DNA from: Lachnospiraceae bacterium
GTDB lineage: Bacteria; Bacillota_A; Clostridia; Lachnospirales; Lachnospiraceae
Assembly: GCA_017482005.1 (NCBI GenBank)
Contig: JAFUOI010000003.1
Location: 247,633 to 311,632, forward strand
DNA length: 64,000 nucleotides
Reading direction: 5' to 3'
Numbering within the stretch: position 1 is the stretch's first letter; each line of letters opens with the position of its first letter. This document shows, piece by piece, positions 26,206 to 36,307 of the stretch. The notes below the pieces were generated by a model. It did no database searches, was not told the origin of the DNA, and saw nothing but the letters and a program-made list of their open reading frames with translations. The position numbers and the translations under genes were made by a program.

Positions 26206-26694
26206 ATGTCTGTTTTTACAAAATATCTCTATGTTTTTTTTGTTTCAATGGTACCGCTGATTGAATTGCGTGGTGCAATTCCGATTTCACAGTTGCCGGG
26301 AATAGAACTCCCGCTTTTACAGTCATATATTGTGGCAGTTATCGGAAATATGCTTCCGGTGCCGATTATTTACCTGTTTGCGCGCAAAGTACTTGAGTGG
26401 GGCGCTGACAAACCGGTCATCGGTAAGTTTTTTACCTTCTGTCTTGAAAAGGGTAAGAAGGGTGGCGAAAAACTACAGGAAAAGGCCGGAAAAGGATTGT
26501 TTTGGGCATTGATGCTTTTTGTCGGAATTCCATTGCCGGGAACCGGAGCATGGACGGGAACTTTAGCGGCCAGCATTCTCGATATGGATTTTAAATCAAG
26601 TATTACTGCGGTTATGCTCGGAGTGTTGCTTGCAGGTGTGATTATGGGAGTGGCAAGTGCCGGTGTTTTTGGCGCAATCGGTGCGATTTTCTAG
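26206..26694 (+). CDS. Small multidrug export family protein
   Basis: A 162-residue protein with about four membrane segments, matching the small multidrug export family (COG2426-type). Diagnostic motifs are FVSMVPLIELRGAIPI near residue 12-27, GNMLPVPIIYLFARKVLEW and the late LFVGIPLPGTGAWTGTLAA near 105-123. Members resemble half of a DedA-like transporter with re-entrant loops; despite the name the substrate is not established. It is translationally linked to hisC (3-base gap, AAAGGAG in the hisC end). Confidence 0.88.
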   Translation: MSVFTKYLYVFFVSMVPLIELRGAIPISQLPGIELPLLQSYIVAVIGNMLPVPIIYLFARKVLEWGADKPVIGKFFTFCLEKGKKGGEKLQEKAGKGLFWALMLFVGIPLPGTGAWTGTLAASILDMDFKSSITAVMLGVLLAGVIMGVASAGVFGAIGAIF

Positions 26695-26738
26695 GTGGAA
26701 ATAAGGAGTAAACGCCGTGAAAACGGTATTTTAAAGGT

Positions 26739-27509
26739 ATGACAAAAGAGTATGAAAGCTACGAGAGCTTTGCCCGCGTATATGATGAACTGATGGATAA
26801 TGTTCCGTATGAAGAGTGGGCGGAGTTTTATGTGGATTTATTAAAAAAGAACGGAATTGCCGACGGTCTTGTATGTGATCTTGGCTGCGGAACCGGTAAT
26901 ATGACAGAATTGCTTGCGAAGGCAGGCTACGATATGATCGGTATCGACAATTCCGAGGAGATGCTTCTGCTTGCAAGAGAAAAGGCAGCAAGTGCAGCGG
27001 CCGAAAATGAAATTTTGTATCTGCTGCAGGATATGCGGGAGTTTGAACTGTATGGGACCGTGCGTGCCTGTGTCAGTGTATGTGACTGTGTCAACTATGT
27101 GCTTGATGAGGAGGAACTGACGGAAGTATTCCGCCTTGTCAATAATTATCTGGACCCGAAAGGGATTTTTGTTTTTGATTTTAACACGACGTACAAATAC
27201 AAAGAAGTGATTGGCGACACGGTCATCGCGGAAAACCGTGAAGAGTGTAGCTTTATATGGGAAAACTACTATGACGGGGAGGAACAGATCAATGAGTACG
27301 ATCTGACCATCTTTGTGCGCAGGGACGATGAAGCATATGAAAAGTTCACGGAGACACATCTGCAACGCGGATATACTCTTGAACAGATGAAGGACATGCT
27401 TGCGCAGGCAGGACTTGTATTTGCGCAGGCAATTGATATGGACACCATGGAGGCGCCGACCGGTACAAGTGAGCGCATTTGTATTGTGGCGCGGGAAAAC
27501 GGGAAATAA
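26739..27509 (+). CDS. Class I SAM-dependent methyltransferase
   Basis: A 256-residue protein. ESFARVYDELMDNVPYEEW is the helix typical of this methyltransferase group. SAM-binding motif I is VCDLGCGTGNMTELLA near 44, the acidic ribose contact is GIDNSEEML near 68, and motif III follows near 95 (LLQDMREFEL). The C-terminal beta-rich region (about 160-235) is the usual extension of this group. The ribosome site is poor: AAAGG sits one base before the ATG, and a tiny GTG-initiated frame at 26717-26734 ends just upstream, so initiation may depend on re-entry. Substrate unknown. It is followed by hslO after 20 bases. Confidence 0.85.
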   Translation: MTKEYESYESFARVYDELMDNVPYEEWAEFYVDLLKKNGIADGLVCDLGCGTGNMTELLAKAGYDMIGIDNSEEMLLLAREKAASAAAENEILYLLQDMREFELYGTVRACVSVCDCVNYVLDEEELTEVFRLVNNYLDPKGIFVFDFNTTYKYKEVIGDTVIAENREECSFIWENYYDGEEQINEYDLTIFVRRDDEAYEKFTETHLQRGYTLEQMKDMLAQAGLVFAQAIDMDTMEAPTGTSERICIVARENGK

Positions 27510-27529
27510 TAAAGAAAGAGGAAATGATT

Positions 27530-28411
27530 ATGTCAGACTATATTGTGAGGGCAACGGCTGCAAATGCGCAGATTCGTGCTTTTGCCATCACTTCCAAACA
27601 AATTGTGGAGACAGCAAGAACGGCTCATCAGACATCGCCGGTTGTGACAGCTGCCCTCGGAAGACTTCTCACTGCGGGGGCAATGATGGGAAGTATGTTG
27701 AAATCGGAAAAGGATCTTTTGACGCTACAGATCAATGCCAGCGGTCCGATTCAGGGGCTTACCGTGACGGCGGATGCAAAGGCTTGTGTGAAAGGATACG
27801 CCATTGTGCCGGATGTTATGCTTCCGCCTAATGCACAGGGAAAACTTGATGTAGGCGGTGCGCTTGGTCTCGGTATTTTGAATGTGATTAAGGATCTCGG
27901 TCTCAAGGAGCCGTATTGTGGGCAGACTGTACTTCAGACGGGCGAGATTGCGGAAGATCTGACTTACTATTTTGCAACATCGGAGCAGACGCCTTCCAGT
28001 GTCGGACTCGGTGTTTTGATGGAAAAAGACAATACGGTCAAACAGGCAGGAGGATTCATTGTGCAGCTCATGCCTTTTGCCGAGGAGAAAGTAATCGCCA
28101 AATTGGAAGAAAATCTTGCGGGTATCAGCAGTGTGACATCCATGCTTGATGCGGGAAAGTCTCCGGAACAGATACTGGAACTGCTTCTTGACGGCCTTGA
28201 TATGCAGATTGTGGATACAATGCCGACGCAGTTTGCGTGCAATTGTGATAAGAACAGAATCGAAAAAGCCATTATTTCCATTGGGGCAAAAGATATTCAG
28301 GAGATGATTGATGAAGGAAAAGAGATTGAAGTCAATTGTCATTTCTGTAACACCAACTATACATTTTCCGTAGAGGAACTTAAGGCGTTGTTGAAACAGT
28401 GTAAAAGATAG
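27530..28411 (+). CDS. hslO: Hsp33 redox-regulated chaperone
   Basis: A 293-residue cytosolic holdase activated by oxidative unfolding. AGAGG at 27517-27521 sits eight bases before the ATG at 27530; an ATG at 27524 is too close and the longer GTG-type extension lacks a site. The N-terminal domain contains DYIVRATAANAQIRAFA and TAALGRLLTAGAMMG. The C-terminal zinc switch has FACNCDKNR and VNCHFCNTNY, giving the expected CxC and CxxC pairs. Length is typical. It is probably in a transcript with the methyltransferase and nadE. Confidence 0.96.
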   Translation: MSDYIVRATAANAQIRAFAITSKQIVETARTAHQTSPVVTAALGRLLTAGAMMGSMLKSEKDLLTLQINASGPIQGLTVTADAKACVKGYAIVPDVMLPPNAQGKLDVGGALGLGILNVIKDLGLKEPYCGQTVLQTGEIAEDLTYYFATSEQTPSSVGLGVLMEKDNTVKQAGGFIVQLMPFAEEKVIAKLEENLAGISSVTSMLDAGKSPEQILELLLDGLDMQIVDTMPTQFACNCDKNRIEKAIISIGAKDIQEMIDEGKEIEVNCHFCNTNYTFSVEELKALLKQCKR

Positions 28412-28422
28412 GAGGATGAGCC

Positions 28423-30333
28423 ATGCAGCATGGTTTCATAAAAGTGGCAGCAGTCACGCCGGAAATTAAAGTGGGAGATCCGTTTTATAATGCGGAGCAG
28501 ATATGCAAAGGGATTGACGAGGCAGAGCAAAAAGGTGCGAAGATTATCGTGTTTCCGGAGCTTTGTCTGACCGGTTACACATGTCAGGATTTGTTCATGC
28601 AGGAATCGCTTCTTACGGCGGCAAAGGCAGGACTTAAGTATATTGTCGATTACAGTGACGGAATCGATGCGCTGATTTTTGTGGGGCTTCCGTTTGCAAA
28701 GGGTAACAACCTTTACAATACGGCGGCGGTTATCAACTGCGGAGAGCTTGTCGGTCTTGTGCCAAAGTGTAATATTCCTTCTCACGGTGAATTCGGAGAA
28801 GGACGATGGTTTGCAAAAGGAAATGCAGAGCCGGAAATCGTTGATTTTGATGAGGTGCAGATACCGTTCGGAGCAAATCTTTTGTTTGAATCCGATGCGA
28901 TTCCGGGGCTTAAAATCGCTGCTGAGATCTGTGAAGATCTCTGGGTTGCGGATTCACCGTCTGTTTCCCATGCGGCAAATGGCGCAAGTGTCATTGTAAA
29001 CCTGGCTGCATCCACAGAAGCAGTAGGAAAAGCGGAGCACCGCAGACTGTTGGTAAAAGGAGCCAGTGCGAAACAGATTTGCGGTTATGTATTTGCAAAT
29101 GCAGGTGAGGGAGAGTCAACACAGGATCTGGTGTTTGGCGGACATAACCTGATTGCGGAAATCGGAAAAATAACTGCGGAGTCAAACCGGTTTGAAAACG
29201 GTATACTTTATGCAGATCTCGATATTCATAAAATTTGCAGCGAAAGACGCAGAAATACAACATTACCGCAGGGGACGGGAGATGAATATATGACCATTCC
29301 CGTGGCACTTGTGCATCAGGAGACGGAACTTGAAAAAGCAGTTCCGAAATCGCCGTTTGTGCCTTCCGATGAAATGACAAGAGCACAGCGCTGCGAAGAG
29401 ATTCTTACAATGCAGGCCCTTGGACTGAAAAAACGTCTGAAACATATCGGCGGTCAAAAGGCTGTTATCGGTATTTCCGGAGGTTTGGATTCTACGCTGG
29501 CGCTCCTTGTTGTGGTAAAGGCTTTTGATATGCTCGGTCTTGAAAGAAAGGATATTGTAGCAGTTACCATGCCTTGTTTCGGTACTACGGACAGAACCTA
29601 TGACAATGCGTGTACGCTTTCGAAGACGCTGGGAGCCACGCTTCTTGAAGTGGATATCAAAAAGGCTGTCAGACAGCATTTTGAAGATATAGGACAGGAT
29701 GAAAATAAGCATGATGTGACATATGAAAATGCGCAGGCGCGCGAGAGGACACAGGTGCTTATGGATATTGCAAACCGTCAGGGAGCTATCGTCATCGGAA
29801 CGGGTGACCTTTCGGAGCTGGTTCTCGGTTGGGCGACCTACAACGGCGATCATATGTCCATGTACGGAGTCAACGGGGATGTTCCTAAGACGCTTGTCCG
29901 CCATCTTGTCCGCTATTTTGCGGATACATGCGGTGATAAAGGGCTTGCAGATGTTCTTTATGACGTGCTTGATACGCCGGTCAGTCCTGAGCTTCTTCCG
30001 CCAAAGGAAGGTCAGATTGCGCAGAAGACGGAAGACCTGGTTGGACCTTACGAGTTGCATGACTTTTTCTTATACTACATGCTCCGCTATGGATTTGCAC
30101 CGGATAAAATTTACCGTATTGCAGTGAACGCTTTTGCGGGAGAATATGATGAAGAAGTGATTCTTAAGTGGCTTAAGACGTTTTATAAAAGATTTTTCTC
30201 GCAACAGTTCAAACGCTCCTGCCTTCCGGATGGACCGAAAGTCGGAAGCGTCGGAGTGTCGCCAAGAGGAGATCTGCGAATGCCTTCGGATGCATCCGCA
30301 AGGATCTGGCTTGAGCTATTAGAAGATATGTAA
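28423..30333 (+). CDS. nadE: Glutamine-dependent NAD+ synthetase
   Basis: A 636-residue two-domain enzyme that amidates nicotinic acid adenine dinucleotide. The N-terminal nitrilase-fold glutaminase has its triad in Glu46 (FPELCLTGY), the Lys of LVPKCNIP and Cys170 (EICEDLW). The C-terminal ATP-pyrophosphatase synthetase domain has the P-loop ISGGLDST, the TGDLSELVLGWATYNGDHMS segment and the C-terminal KVGSVGVSPRGDLRMPSDA. The length fits the glutamine-dependent class, so no partner amidase is needed. GGAGG precedes the ATG 11 bases after hslO. It converges with a minus-strand gene only 11 bases away, with no clear terminator between. Confidence 0.96.
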   Translation: MQHGFIKVAAVTPEIKVGDPFYNAEQICKGIDEAEQKGAKIIVFPELCLTGYTCQDLFMQESLLTAAKAGLKYIVDYSDGIDALIFVGLPFAKGNNLYNTAAVINCGELVGLVPKCNIPSHGEFGEGRWFAKGNAEPEIVDFDEVQIPFGANLLFESDAIPGLKIAAEICEDLWVADSPSVSHAANGASVIVNLAASTEAVGKAEHRRLLVKGASAKQICGYVFANAGEGESTQDLVFGGHNLIAEIGKITAESNRFENGILYADLDIHKICSERRRNTTLPQGTGDEYMTIPVALVHQETELEKAVPKSPFVPSDEMTRAQRCEEILTMQALGLKKRLKHIGGQKAVIGISGGLDSTLALLVVVKAFDMLGLERKDIVAVTMPCFGTTDRTYDNACTLSKTLGATLLEVDIKKAVRQHFEDIGQDENKHDVTYENAQARERTQVLMDIANRQGAIVIGTGDLSELVLGWATYNGDHMSMYGVNGDVPKTLVRHLVRYFADTCGDKGLADVLYDVLDTPVSPELLPPKEGQIAQKTEDLVGPYELHDFFLYYMLRYGFAPDKIYRIAVNAFAGEYDEEVILKWLKTFYKRFFSQQFKRSCLPDGPKVGSVGVSPRGDLRMPSDASARIWLELLEDM

Positions 30334-30344
30334 ATATCATTTTA

Positions 30345-30830
30345 TTAATAGAGAGTGTTGTTTTCAACGGCCGTTTCGGATGTTTCCTGCACCGGAACGG
30401 CTTTTTCTATTGTTGTGCGGATTGCTTCAAGAAGCACACTGCTTGTGTAGCGGTTATCATCGGAGAACGTAATGTTTTCCAAGGATTGTGACTCGTAAAT
30501 TTGTGCCGCAATGGATTCCAGTGACGGTTCAATCAGCGGGTACATCGTGGTCACGGCTTCGTCAAGCTGCACGATTTTAATAGAGTTAATATTATTTTCG
30601 TCCAGGACGATTTCAAGATCTACACTGTTTTGCCCCAGCAGGAGCGTTGTTGTATAGACTCCCGGTACATAAGCGGTCATATCGGCGCTGTTCTCCGAAG
30701 GAGCTTTTTTATTATCAGAAGAAAACATGAGAACGATCAGAACCAGGAATAAAATTCCGAGAAACAGAAAGATCCCTGTGTAGACCAGTTCTTTCATATG
30801 AAGTACAATGATCTTGGTTTTGGAGTGCAT
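30345..30830 (-). CDS. Membrane-anchored protein with FMN-bind-like domain
   Basis: A 161-residue protein from the ATG at 30830 (AAGGAG six bases upstream). One membrane helix lies at about 15-37, followed by a polar linker and an extracytoplasmic domain with the strand pattern of the FMN-bind fold: GVYTTTLLLGQNSVDLEIVLDENNI, then helix-rich ESIAAQIYESQSL and a final helix SVLLEAIRTTIEKAV. The covalent flavin-attachment SGAT motif of NqrC/RnfG-type domains is absent (DDNRYTSSV instead), so flavin binding is doubtful. It is separated from the next minus-strand gene by 69 bases. Function unknown. Confidence 0.65.
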   Translation of the reverse strand: MHSKTKIIVLHMKELVYTGIFLFLGILFLVLIVLMFSSDNKKAPSENSADMTAYVPGVYTTTLLLGQNSVDLEIVLDENNINSIKIVQLDEAVTTMYPLIEPSLESIAAQIYESQSLENITFSDDNRYTSSVLLEAIRTTIEKAVPVQETSETAVENNTLY

Positions 30831-30899
30831 AACATGCTCCTTGTAAAGATGTTTGTATAGCATATGAAAGCCGGAGAAGAATTATGTGTAAAAATTCTC

Positions 30900-31628
30900 C
30901 TATTTAAACTCATATGTATTCAGTATTTTAGTAATGTCATTTGGGTCGGAAGTCTGGATGATTATAGCATAAATATTGCCGGTATTGGAATTCGGAATGA
31001 TTAAGGCTACATATGTTCCCGGCTCATTTTTATTTGTTGCGACAATGGCGCGGACATTGTCACGCTCGTACATAGAGTGGACTGTGACACTGGCTTTTTT
31101 TTCTGCCTCAATTCTTGCAGTCAGGCAATGATAAAGATATAACGATTCGTTGGGATCCCAAAAGTTATAGTCATTTTTGTCTTTCGTGTAGATTTCTTTC
31201 ATTCCTTCGAAAATATCGTTTGGAAATTCGTGTGTCAACGAGATCGGAAACGGTAATTCCGCATCGTAAAAGTTATCCATCAAATCGTCATAGGTTTCAG
31301 AAAATCCCGGCATTATTTTATCTGCCACCTGATTGAATGGCTGATAAATAATGAGCAGTTGTTTGTTTTTTTCCCGTGAGTCACAGACATAAGCTGAGAA
31401 TTCTTTTATTTCCTGGCAACGGGTGTAGTAGGTAGGAACGCTGACTTCAAGGTTTGTTTTTTCCAGTTTGTATGTTTTTTCATCCTTCAGCGAATAATCG
31501 GTAATCAGTGGAACGGATTGGGTGTTTGGTAAATCAAGAAACCGGTTCCAAAGTACAAAACACGGAATGAGATAAACAGCAGCGCATGCAAGTATTGCAA
31601 AGATAATTCCTTTAATCCAATTTTTCAT
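30900..31628 (-). CDS. Hypothetical membrane-anchored or secreted protein
   Basis: A 242-residue protein that I do not recognise. The start at 31628 has GGAGG at eight-base spacing; the much longer open frame reaches into dapF on the other strand and is an artefact. Residues 6-27 form a signal anchor, followed by an extracytoplasmic alpha/beta domain of about 210 residues with VSVPTYYTRCQEI, a cysteine pair near 75 and 85 that could form a disulphide, and a C-terminal IYAIIIQTSDPNDI strand. The last part resembles lipoprotein-type domains that evaluate or bind small ligands, but this is not a family assignment. It is transcribed divergently from dapF. Confidence 0.65.
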   Translation of the reverse strand: MKNWIKGIIFAILACAAVYLIPCFVLWNRFLDLPNTQSVPLITDYSLKDEKTYKLEKTNLEVSVPTYYTRCQEIKEFSAYVCDSREKNKQLLIIYQPFNQVADKIMPGFSETYDDLMDNFYDAELPFPISLTHEFPNDIFEGMKEIYTKDKNDYNFWDPNESLYLYHCLTARIEAEKKASVTVHSMYERDNVRAIVATNKNEPGTYVALIIPNSNTGNIYAIIIQTSDPNDITKILNTYEFK

Positions 31629-31678
31629 TTTTAAATCCTCCCTCAAAATGTATATCATAATACATGTGTTTCTTATGC

Positions 31679-31707
31679 AGTATAGCACGATAAAGAGTAT
31701 TACACAA
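31679..31707 (-). promoter_or_regulatory. Sigma-A promoter for the minus-strand hypothetical gene
   Basis: On the minus strand TTGTGT (31707-31702), 17 bases, TATACT (31684-31679), divergent from the dapF promoter only 7 bases away. Confidence 0.55.
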
Positions 31708-31713
31708 ATTGAT

Positions 31714-31742
31714 TCGACAACATTTCGCTTTTGATATATAAT
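31714..31742 (+). promoter_or_regulatory. Sigma-A promoter for dapF
   Basis: TCGACA (31714-31719), 17 bases, TATAAT (31737-31742); the ATG at 31770 follows GGAGG at 31757-31761. Confidence 0.65.
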
Positions 31743-31769
31743 AGGTCTGTTAAAAAGGAGGAAACAACG

Positions 31770-32609
31770 ATGAAATTTACAAAAATGCACGGATGCGGCA
31801 ATGATTATGTATATGTGGACGGTGCGAAAGAGCACATTAAAAATAAAAAGGAGCTTGTTATTGCGGCAAGCGACCGCCATTTCGGAATCGGATCGGACGG
31901 AGTGATTTTTATTAATCCGTCTAAAATCGCGGATTTTGAGATGGAGATGTACAATGCGGACGGAAGCAGATCGGAGATGTGCGGAAACGGAATCCGTTGT
32001 GTCGGTAAATTTGTTTATGATCACGGATTGACTCAAAAAACAAAGATTACCGTGGAAAGTTTCGGAATGATTAAGTTTTTGGATATGACAGTGGAGGATG
32101 GAAAGGTTTCCAGAGTCCGTGTCAACATGGGTGAGCCTGTGCTTACCGCGGCGGATGTACCGGTAATATCTTCCTGCAAACAGGCGGTTGATGATGAGAT
32201 TGAAGTCAATGGAAAGATATACCATATGACATGTGTATCCATGGGAAATCCCCATGCAGTCGTATTTATGGACAATGTGGCAGATATGAAAATAGAAGAA
32301 ATCGGACCTTTTTTTGAAAATCATGAGAGATTTCCAAACAGAACCAACACGGAATTTGTCAAAGTGATTGATGATTCCCACGTGGAAATGCGTGTGTGGG
32401 AGAGGGGAAGCGGTGAGACACTTGCCTGCGGAACCGGTTGCTGTGCAACTGCGGTATCATGTGTGCTTAACGGTTTTACGGGAAATCATGTTTTTGTCAA
32501 AGTGCTCGGCGGAGAGATTGAGATTGAATGGGACCGTGTGAGTAACCTGATATATATGACAGGACCTGCTTCGACGGTTTATGAAGGCGATTATCCTTGG
32601 GAAGAATAA
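31770..32609 (+). CDS. dapF: Diaminopimelate epimerase
   Basis: A 279-residue cytosolic enzyme converting LL- to meso-diaminopimelate for lysine and peptidoglycan synthesis. The start at 31770 gives the normal N terminus MKFTKMHGCGNDYVYVDG; the promoter lies where a longer frame would begin. The two catalytic cysteines are Cys71 (EMCGNGIRCVG) and Cys220 (LACGTGCCATA). MGNPHAV and RNTEF-type (NRTNTEFV) substrate contacts are present. It is not linked to other lysine genes; an ECF sigma factor gene follows after 72 bases. Confidence 0.96.
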   Translation: MKFTKMHGCGNDYVYVDGAKEHIKNKKELVIAASDRHFGIGSDGVIFINPSKIADFEMEMYNADGSRSEMCGNGIRCVGKFVYDHGLTQKTKITVESFGMIKFLDMTVEDGKVSRVRVNMGEPVLTAADVPVISSCKQAVDDEIEVNGKIYHMTCVSMGNPHAVVFMDNVADMKIEEIGPFFENHERFPNRTNTEFVKVIDDSHVEMRVWERGSGETLACGTGCCATAVSCVLNGFTGNHVFVKVLGGEIEIEWDRVSNLIYMTGPASTVYEGDYPWEE

Positions 32610-32681
32610 AAATTATTTTTTAAAAGACCACAAAATTGCGAAAGAGAATCGTATGTTTAGTGTCAGAAAGGAGTAAGACCG

Positions 32682-33251
32682 GTGACTGACGTACAATTTG
32701 AGGAATGTATCAGCCGGATGGCGCAGGGGGATAAAGACGGCCTCCGGGTGATTTATGAAGAATACATCGGCTACATTTATGCAGTTGTGTTTGATGTGCT
32801 GAAAAATAAAGAAAATGCGGAAGATATCAGTGCGGACTTTTTTATCAAACTCTGGTCGGTGGCCGGAAGCTATAAGCCGGGGAACGGCCATCGTGCATGG
32901 ATGGTAAGGATTGCCCGTAATATGTCCATTGATTTTCTGCGTAAACACAGACGGGAAGATCTCAGTGATAAGATGGAAGATGCGGGGGAACAGGCGGAGA
33001 GCGACAGCTACGGAAGAAGCATTTACGGCGGAGATTTGGGCAGCCAGGTGGAGGAAGAAGTAATTTCCGATCTGTCTTTGCAGGAAGCGCTCGCATTGTT
33101 AAATGAAAAAGAGAGGGAAGTCATCAACCTGAAAGTTGTGGCGGACATGACTTTTAAGGAGATTGCACAACTTTTAAATACCCCGATGGGAACGATCACA
33201 TGGCGGTATCAAAATGCAATCAGGAAACTTAGGAGATGTGGATATGAGTAA
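32682..33251 (+). CDS. ECF-type RNA polymerase sigma factor
   Basis: A 189-residue sigma-70 family protein with region 2 (YEEYIGYIYAVVFDVLKNKE to about residue 90, including the core-binding AEDISADFFIKLW and WMVRIARNMSIDFLRKHRR) and region 4 (EALALLNEKEREVINLKVV through MTFKEIAQLLNTPMGTITW), the latter a helix-turn-helix for -35 recognition. It starts with GTG at 32682 behind AAAGGAG with eight-base spacing; no ATG fits. It overlaps the next gene by 8 bases, the classic sigma/anti-sigma coupling. The regulon and signal are unknown. Confidence 0.92.
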   Translation: MTDVQFEECISRMAQGDKDGLRVIYEEYIGYIYAVVFDVLKNKENAEDISADFFIKLWSVAGSYKPGNGHRAWMVRIARNMSIDFLRKHRREDLSDKMEDAGEQAESDSYGRSIYGGDLGSQVEEEVISDLSLQEALALLNEKEREVINLKVVADMTFKEIAQLLNTPMGTITWRYQNAIRKLRRCGYE

Positions 33252-34104
33252 GAATTTTGAGGAAGAATATAAAGAATATTTGAATGCACAGGCTCCTGAT
33301 CTTTGGAGCCGGATCGAAGAGGGAATCGATGCACAGATGGCGTTAGACGGCCGGGAATTATCAAAAGAAGATAACGTGATTCCTATGGATGCCAAAGCAG
33401 GAAGGAACAAACAGAAGAAAAAACAGATCCGCTATCAACATTATCGTACGATTGTTTCGGTGGCGGCATGTTTATTTGCCCTTATCATGGTAATTCCGGT
33501 ATATTTTCTTGTAAAACCTTCCGGCAGAAGTAATGAAGCGGCTGCGGACTCGGCTGCACCGATTGTGCTGACGGATGCGACGATTAAAAATATTGAAGCA
33601 GAAGCAGCGTCTGAAAGCGAGGTTGCAGCGGAAGAGGCTGCGACGGAGGACGCTGTTTATGAAGAGGCAGTGGTAACGCAGGAGGAGCAACCGGCAGAGC
33701 AGGATGAGGTGCAGGATGTCGGACAGCTTGCCCAGGAAGAAATACAGATGGAAGAGGTAGATGCAGAAGAGCTGGCAGCAGCTGGGACGGATAATGGTAT
33801 GAGTGCTTCGGAGGAATCTTTGGTTGCTTCTGAGACGGAGAAAGAAATTCTGCCGGAAGCAGAGAACGAATCGGTTGCAGCCGGGGAAGAGATGCTTGTC
33901 CGTATTCTTTCTGAGGGAACAGAGCAGGAAGATGGGACTTTGTATACCGCATCTGTTGCAGGTAACGCAGATTCTTCGACAATTACTCTTTTTATTACAA
34001 AGGATATGGATTTGATATTGGAAAAAGACAGAAATTATACGGTTACGGTGGAATATACAGAGGAAGGAAGTTACACTGTTATCCGTGCAGATTTAACAGA
34101 ATAA
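33244..34104 (+). CDS. Probable transmembrane anti-sigma factor
   Basis: A 286-residue protein starting at the ATG 33244, inside the end of the sigma gene, with AGGAG eight bases upstream. Residues 1-60 are cytosolic and contain APDLWSRIEEGIDAQM, suited to bind a sigma factor, but there is no HCC zinc motif. One membrane helix lies at about 73-94. Outside is a long, extremely Glu/Ala-rich stretch (about 110-215) followed by a compact beta-type domain (VRILSEGTEQEDGTLYTA to the end). Regulation of the adjacent sigma is inferred from the overlap and topology. A strong terminator follows, ending the operon. Confidence 0.75.
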   Translation: MSKNFEEEYKEYLNAQAPDLWSRIEEGIDAQMALDGRELSKEDNVIPMDAKAGRNKQKKKQIRYQHYRTIVSVAACLFALIMVIPVYFLVKPSGRSNEAAADSAAPIVLTDATIKNIEAEAASESEVAAEEAATEDAVYEEAVVTQEEQPAEQDEVQDVGQLAQEEIQMEEVDAEELAAAGTDNGMSASEESLVASETEKEILPEAENESVAAGEEMLVRILSEGTEQEDGTLYTASVAGNADSSTITLFITKDMDLILEKDRNYTVTVEYTEEGSYTVIRADLTE

Positions 34105-34113
34105 AGAAAACAG

Positions 34114-34147
34114 AGCGGTCCTGTCGGTCAGATGGGATCGCTTTTTT
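34114..34147 (+). terminator. Intrinsic terminator after the sigma/anti-sigma operon
   Basis: AGCGGTCC (34114-34121) pairs with GGATCGCT (34135-34142) with one G-T, followed by six T. Confidence 0.8.
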
Positions 34148-34168
34148 ACAAAATATTACTTGTCTGTT

Positions 34169-34198
34169 TTGCTTGAAAAAGAGTCGGAATTGTAATAT
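34169..34198 (+). promoter_or_regulatory. Sigma-A promoter for the next membrane protein gene
   Basis: TTGCTT (34169-34174), 18 bases, TAATAT (34193-34198), about 40 bases before the ATG at 34238. Confidence 0.5.
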
Positions 34199-34237
34199 CA
34201 TAAATGTGTATTTGTTTTTTACTAAGGAGTATATAAA

Positions 34238-34744
34238 ATGACAGACAACTACGTAGAACTTTTGGTAAAAAGAAAGACATCTCCGATGTTGAAAGCGTTG
34301 CGTTTTGCATGTATTTTAATGTGTGTTTTCCAGTTTATTCTTGCGGTTCTTTCCACAGCTGTATTTTTTGTTTTTACAGGTATCGTATTTTGGCTGATTG
34401 GAGCATTGGTCGGACATTTTGCCAATGTTGAATATGAATACCTCTATGTGGACAAGCAGCTTTCCATTGATAAGATTAACAATCAAAGAAAACGTAAAAA
34501 GGTTGCAGAATACGCATTAAATACAGATATGGAGGTTCTTGCTCCGTGCGGATCGCCGCATTTAGATTATTATACAGATAAAGTTTCTGCGGTCAGAGAC
34601 TATACATCCGGTTGGCAGGATGCGGAGGAGTATGCCATGATCGTTCATGTAGATAAGCAGCTTGAAATGCTCAGGCTTGAGATGAACGAGGAGTTATTAA
34701 AGCAGATTACGATGGTTTCGCCCCGCAAAGTATTTAAGGATTGA
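34238..34744 (+). CDS. Conserved hypothetical membrane protein (DUF6106-like)
   Basis: A 168-residue protein beginning MTDNYVELLVKRKTS, with two close membrane helices (about 24-44 and 48-66) and a cytosolic C-terminal domain (70-168) containing YLYVDKQLSIDKI and a Lys/Arg-rich NNQRKRKKVAEY segment. The pattern resembles the small DUF6106 family of Clostridia, recalled rather than checked. The positive patch after the helices suggests contact with nucleic acid or phospholipid. It has its own promoter; guaB follows after 82 bases. Function unknown. Confidence 0.65.
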   Translation: MTDNYVELLVKRKTSPMLKALRFACILMCVFQFILAVLSTAVFFVFTGIVFWLIGALVGHFANVEYEYLYVDKQLSIDKINNQRKRKKVAEYALNTDMEVLAPCGSPHLDYYTDKVSAVRDYTSGWQDAEEYAMIVHVDKQLEMLRLEMNEELLKQITMVSPRKVFKD

Positions 34745-34748
34745 CGGA

Positions 34749-34776
34749 ATCGGCGAAGTCTGATAAACTTGCCGAT
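34749..34776 (+). promoter_or_regulatory. Hairpin in the guaB leader
   Basis: ATCGGC and AAGT (34749-34759) pair with ACTT and GCCGAT (34767-34776), with one bulged G. There is no T-run, so it may be a leader structure or an mRNA 3' end rather than a terminator. No purine riboswitch is visible. Confidence 0.4.
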
Positions 34777-34796
34777 AAGTTAAGATAGAAATGTAG

Positions 34797-36281
<1,485 letters not shown>

Positions 36282-36307
36282 AACAAACGTAAGGCGGGTA
36301 AGCACCA

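Noticed and set aside
31629..32381. A long minus-strand extension of the hypothetical gene at 30900
   Set aside because: It is antisense to dapF and covers both divergent promoters; the GGAGG-preceded ATG at 31628 is the proper start.
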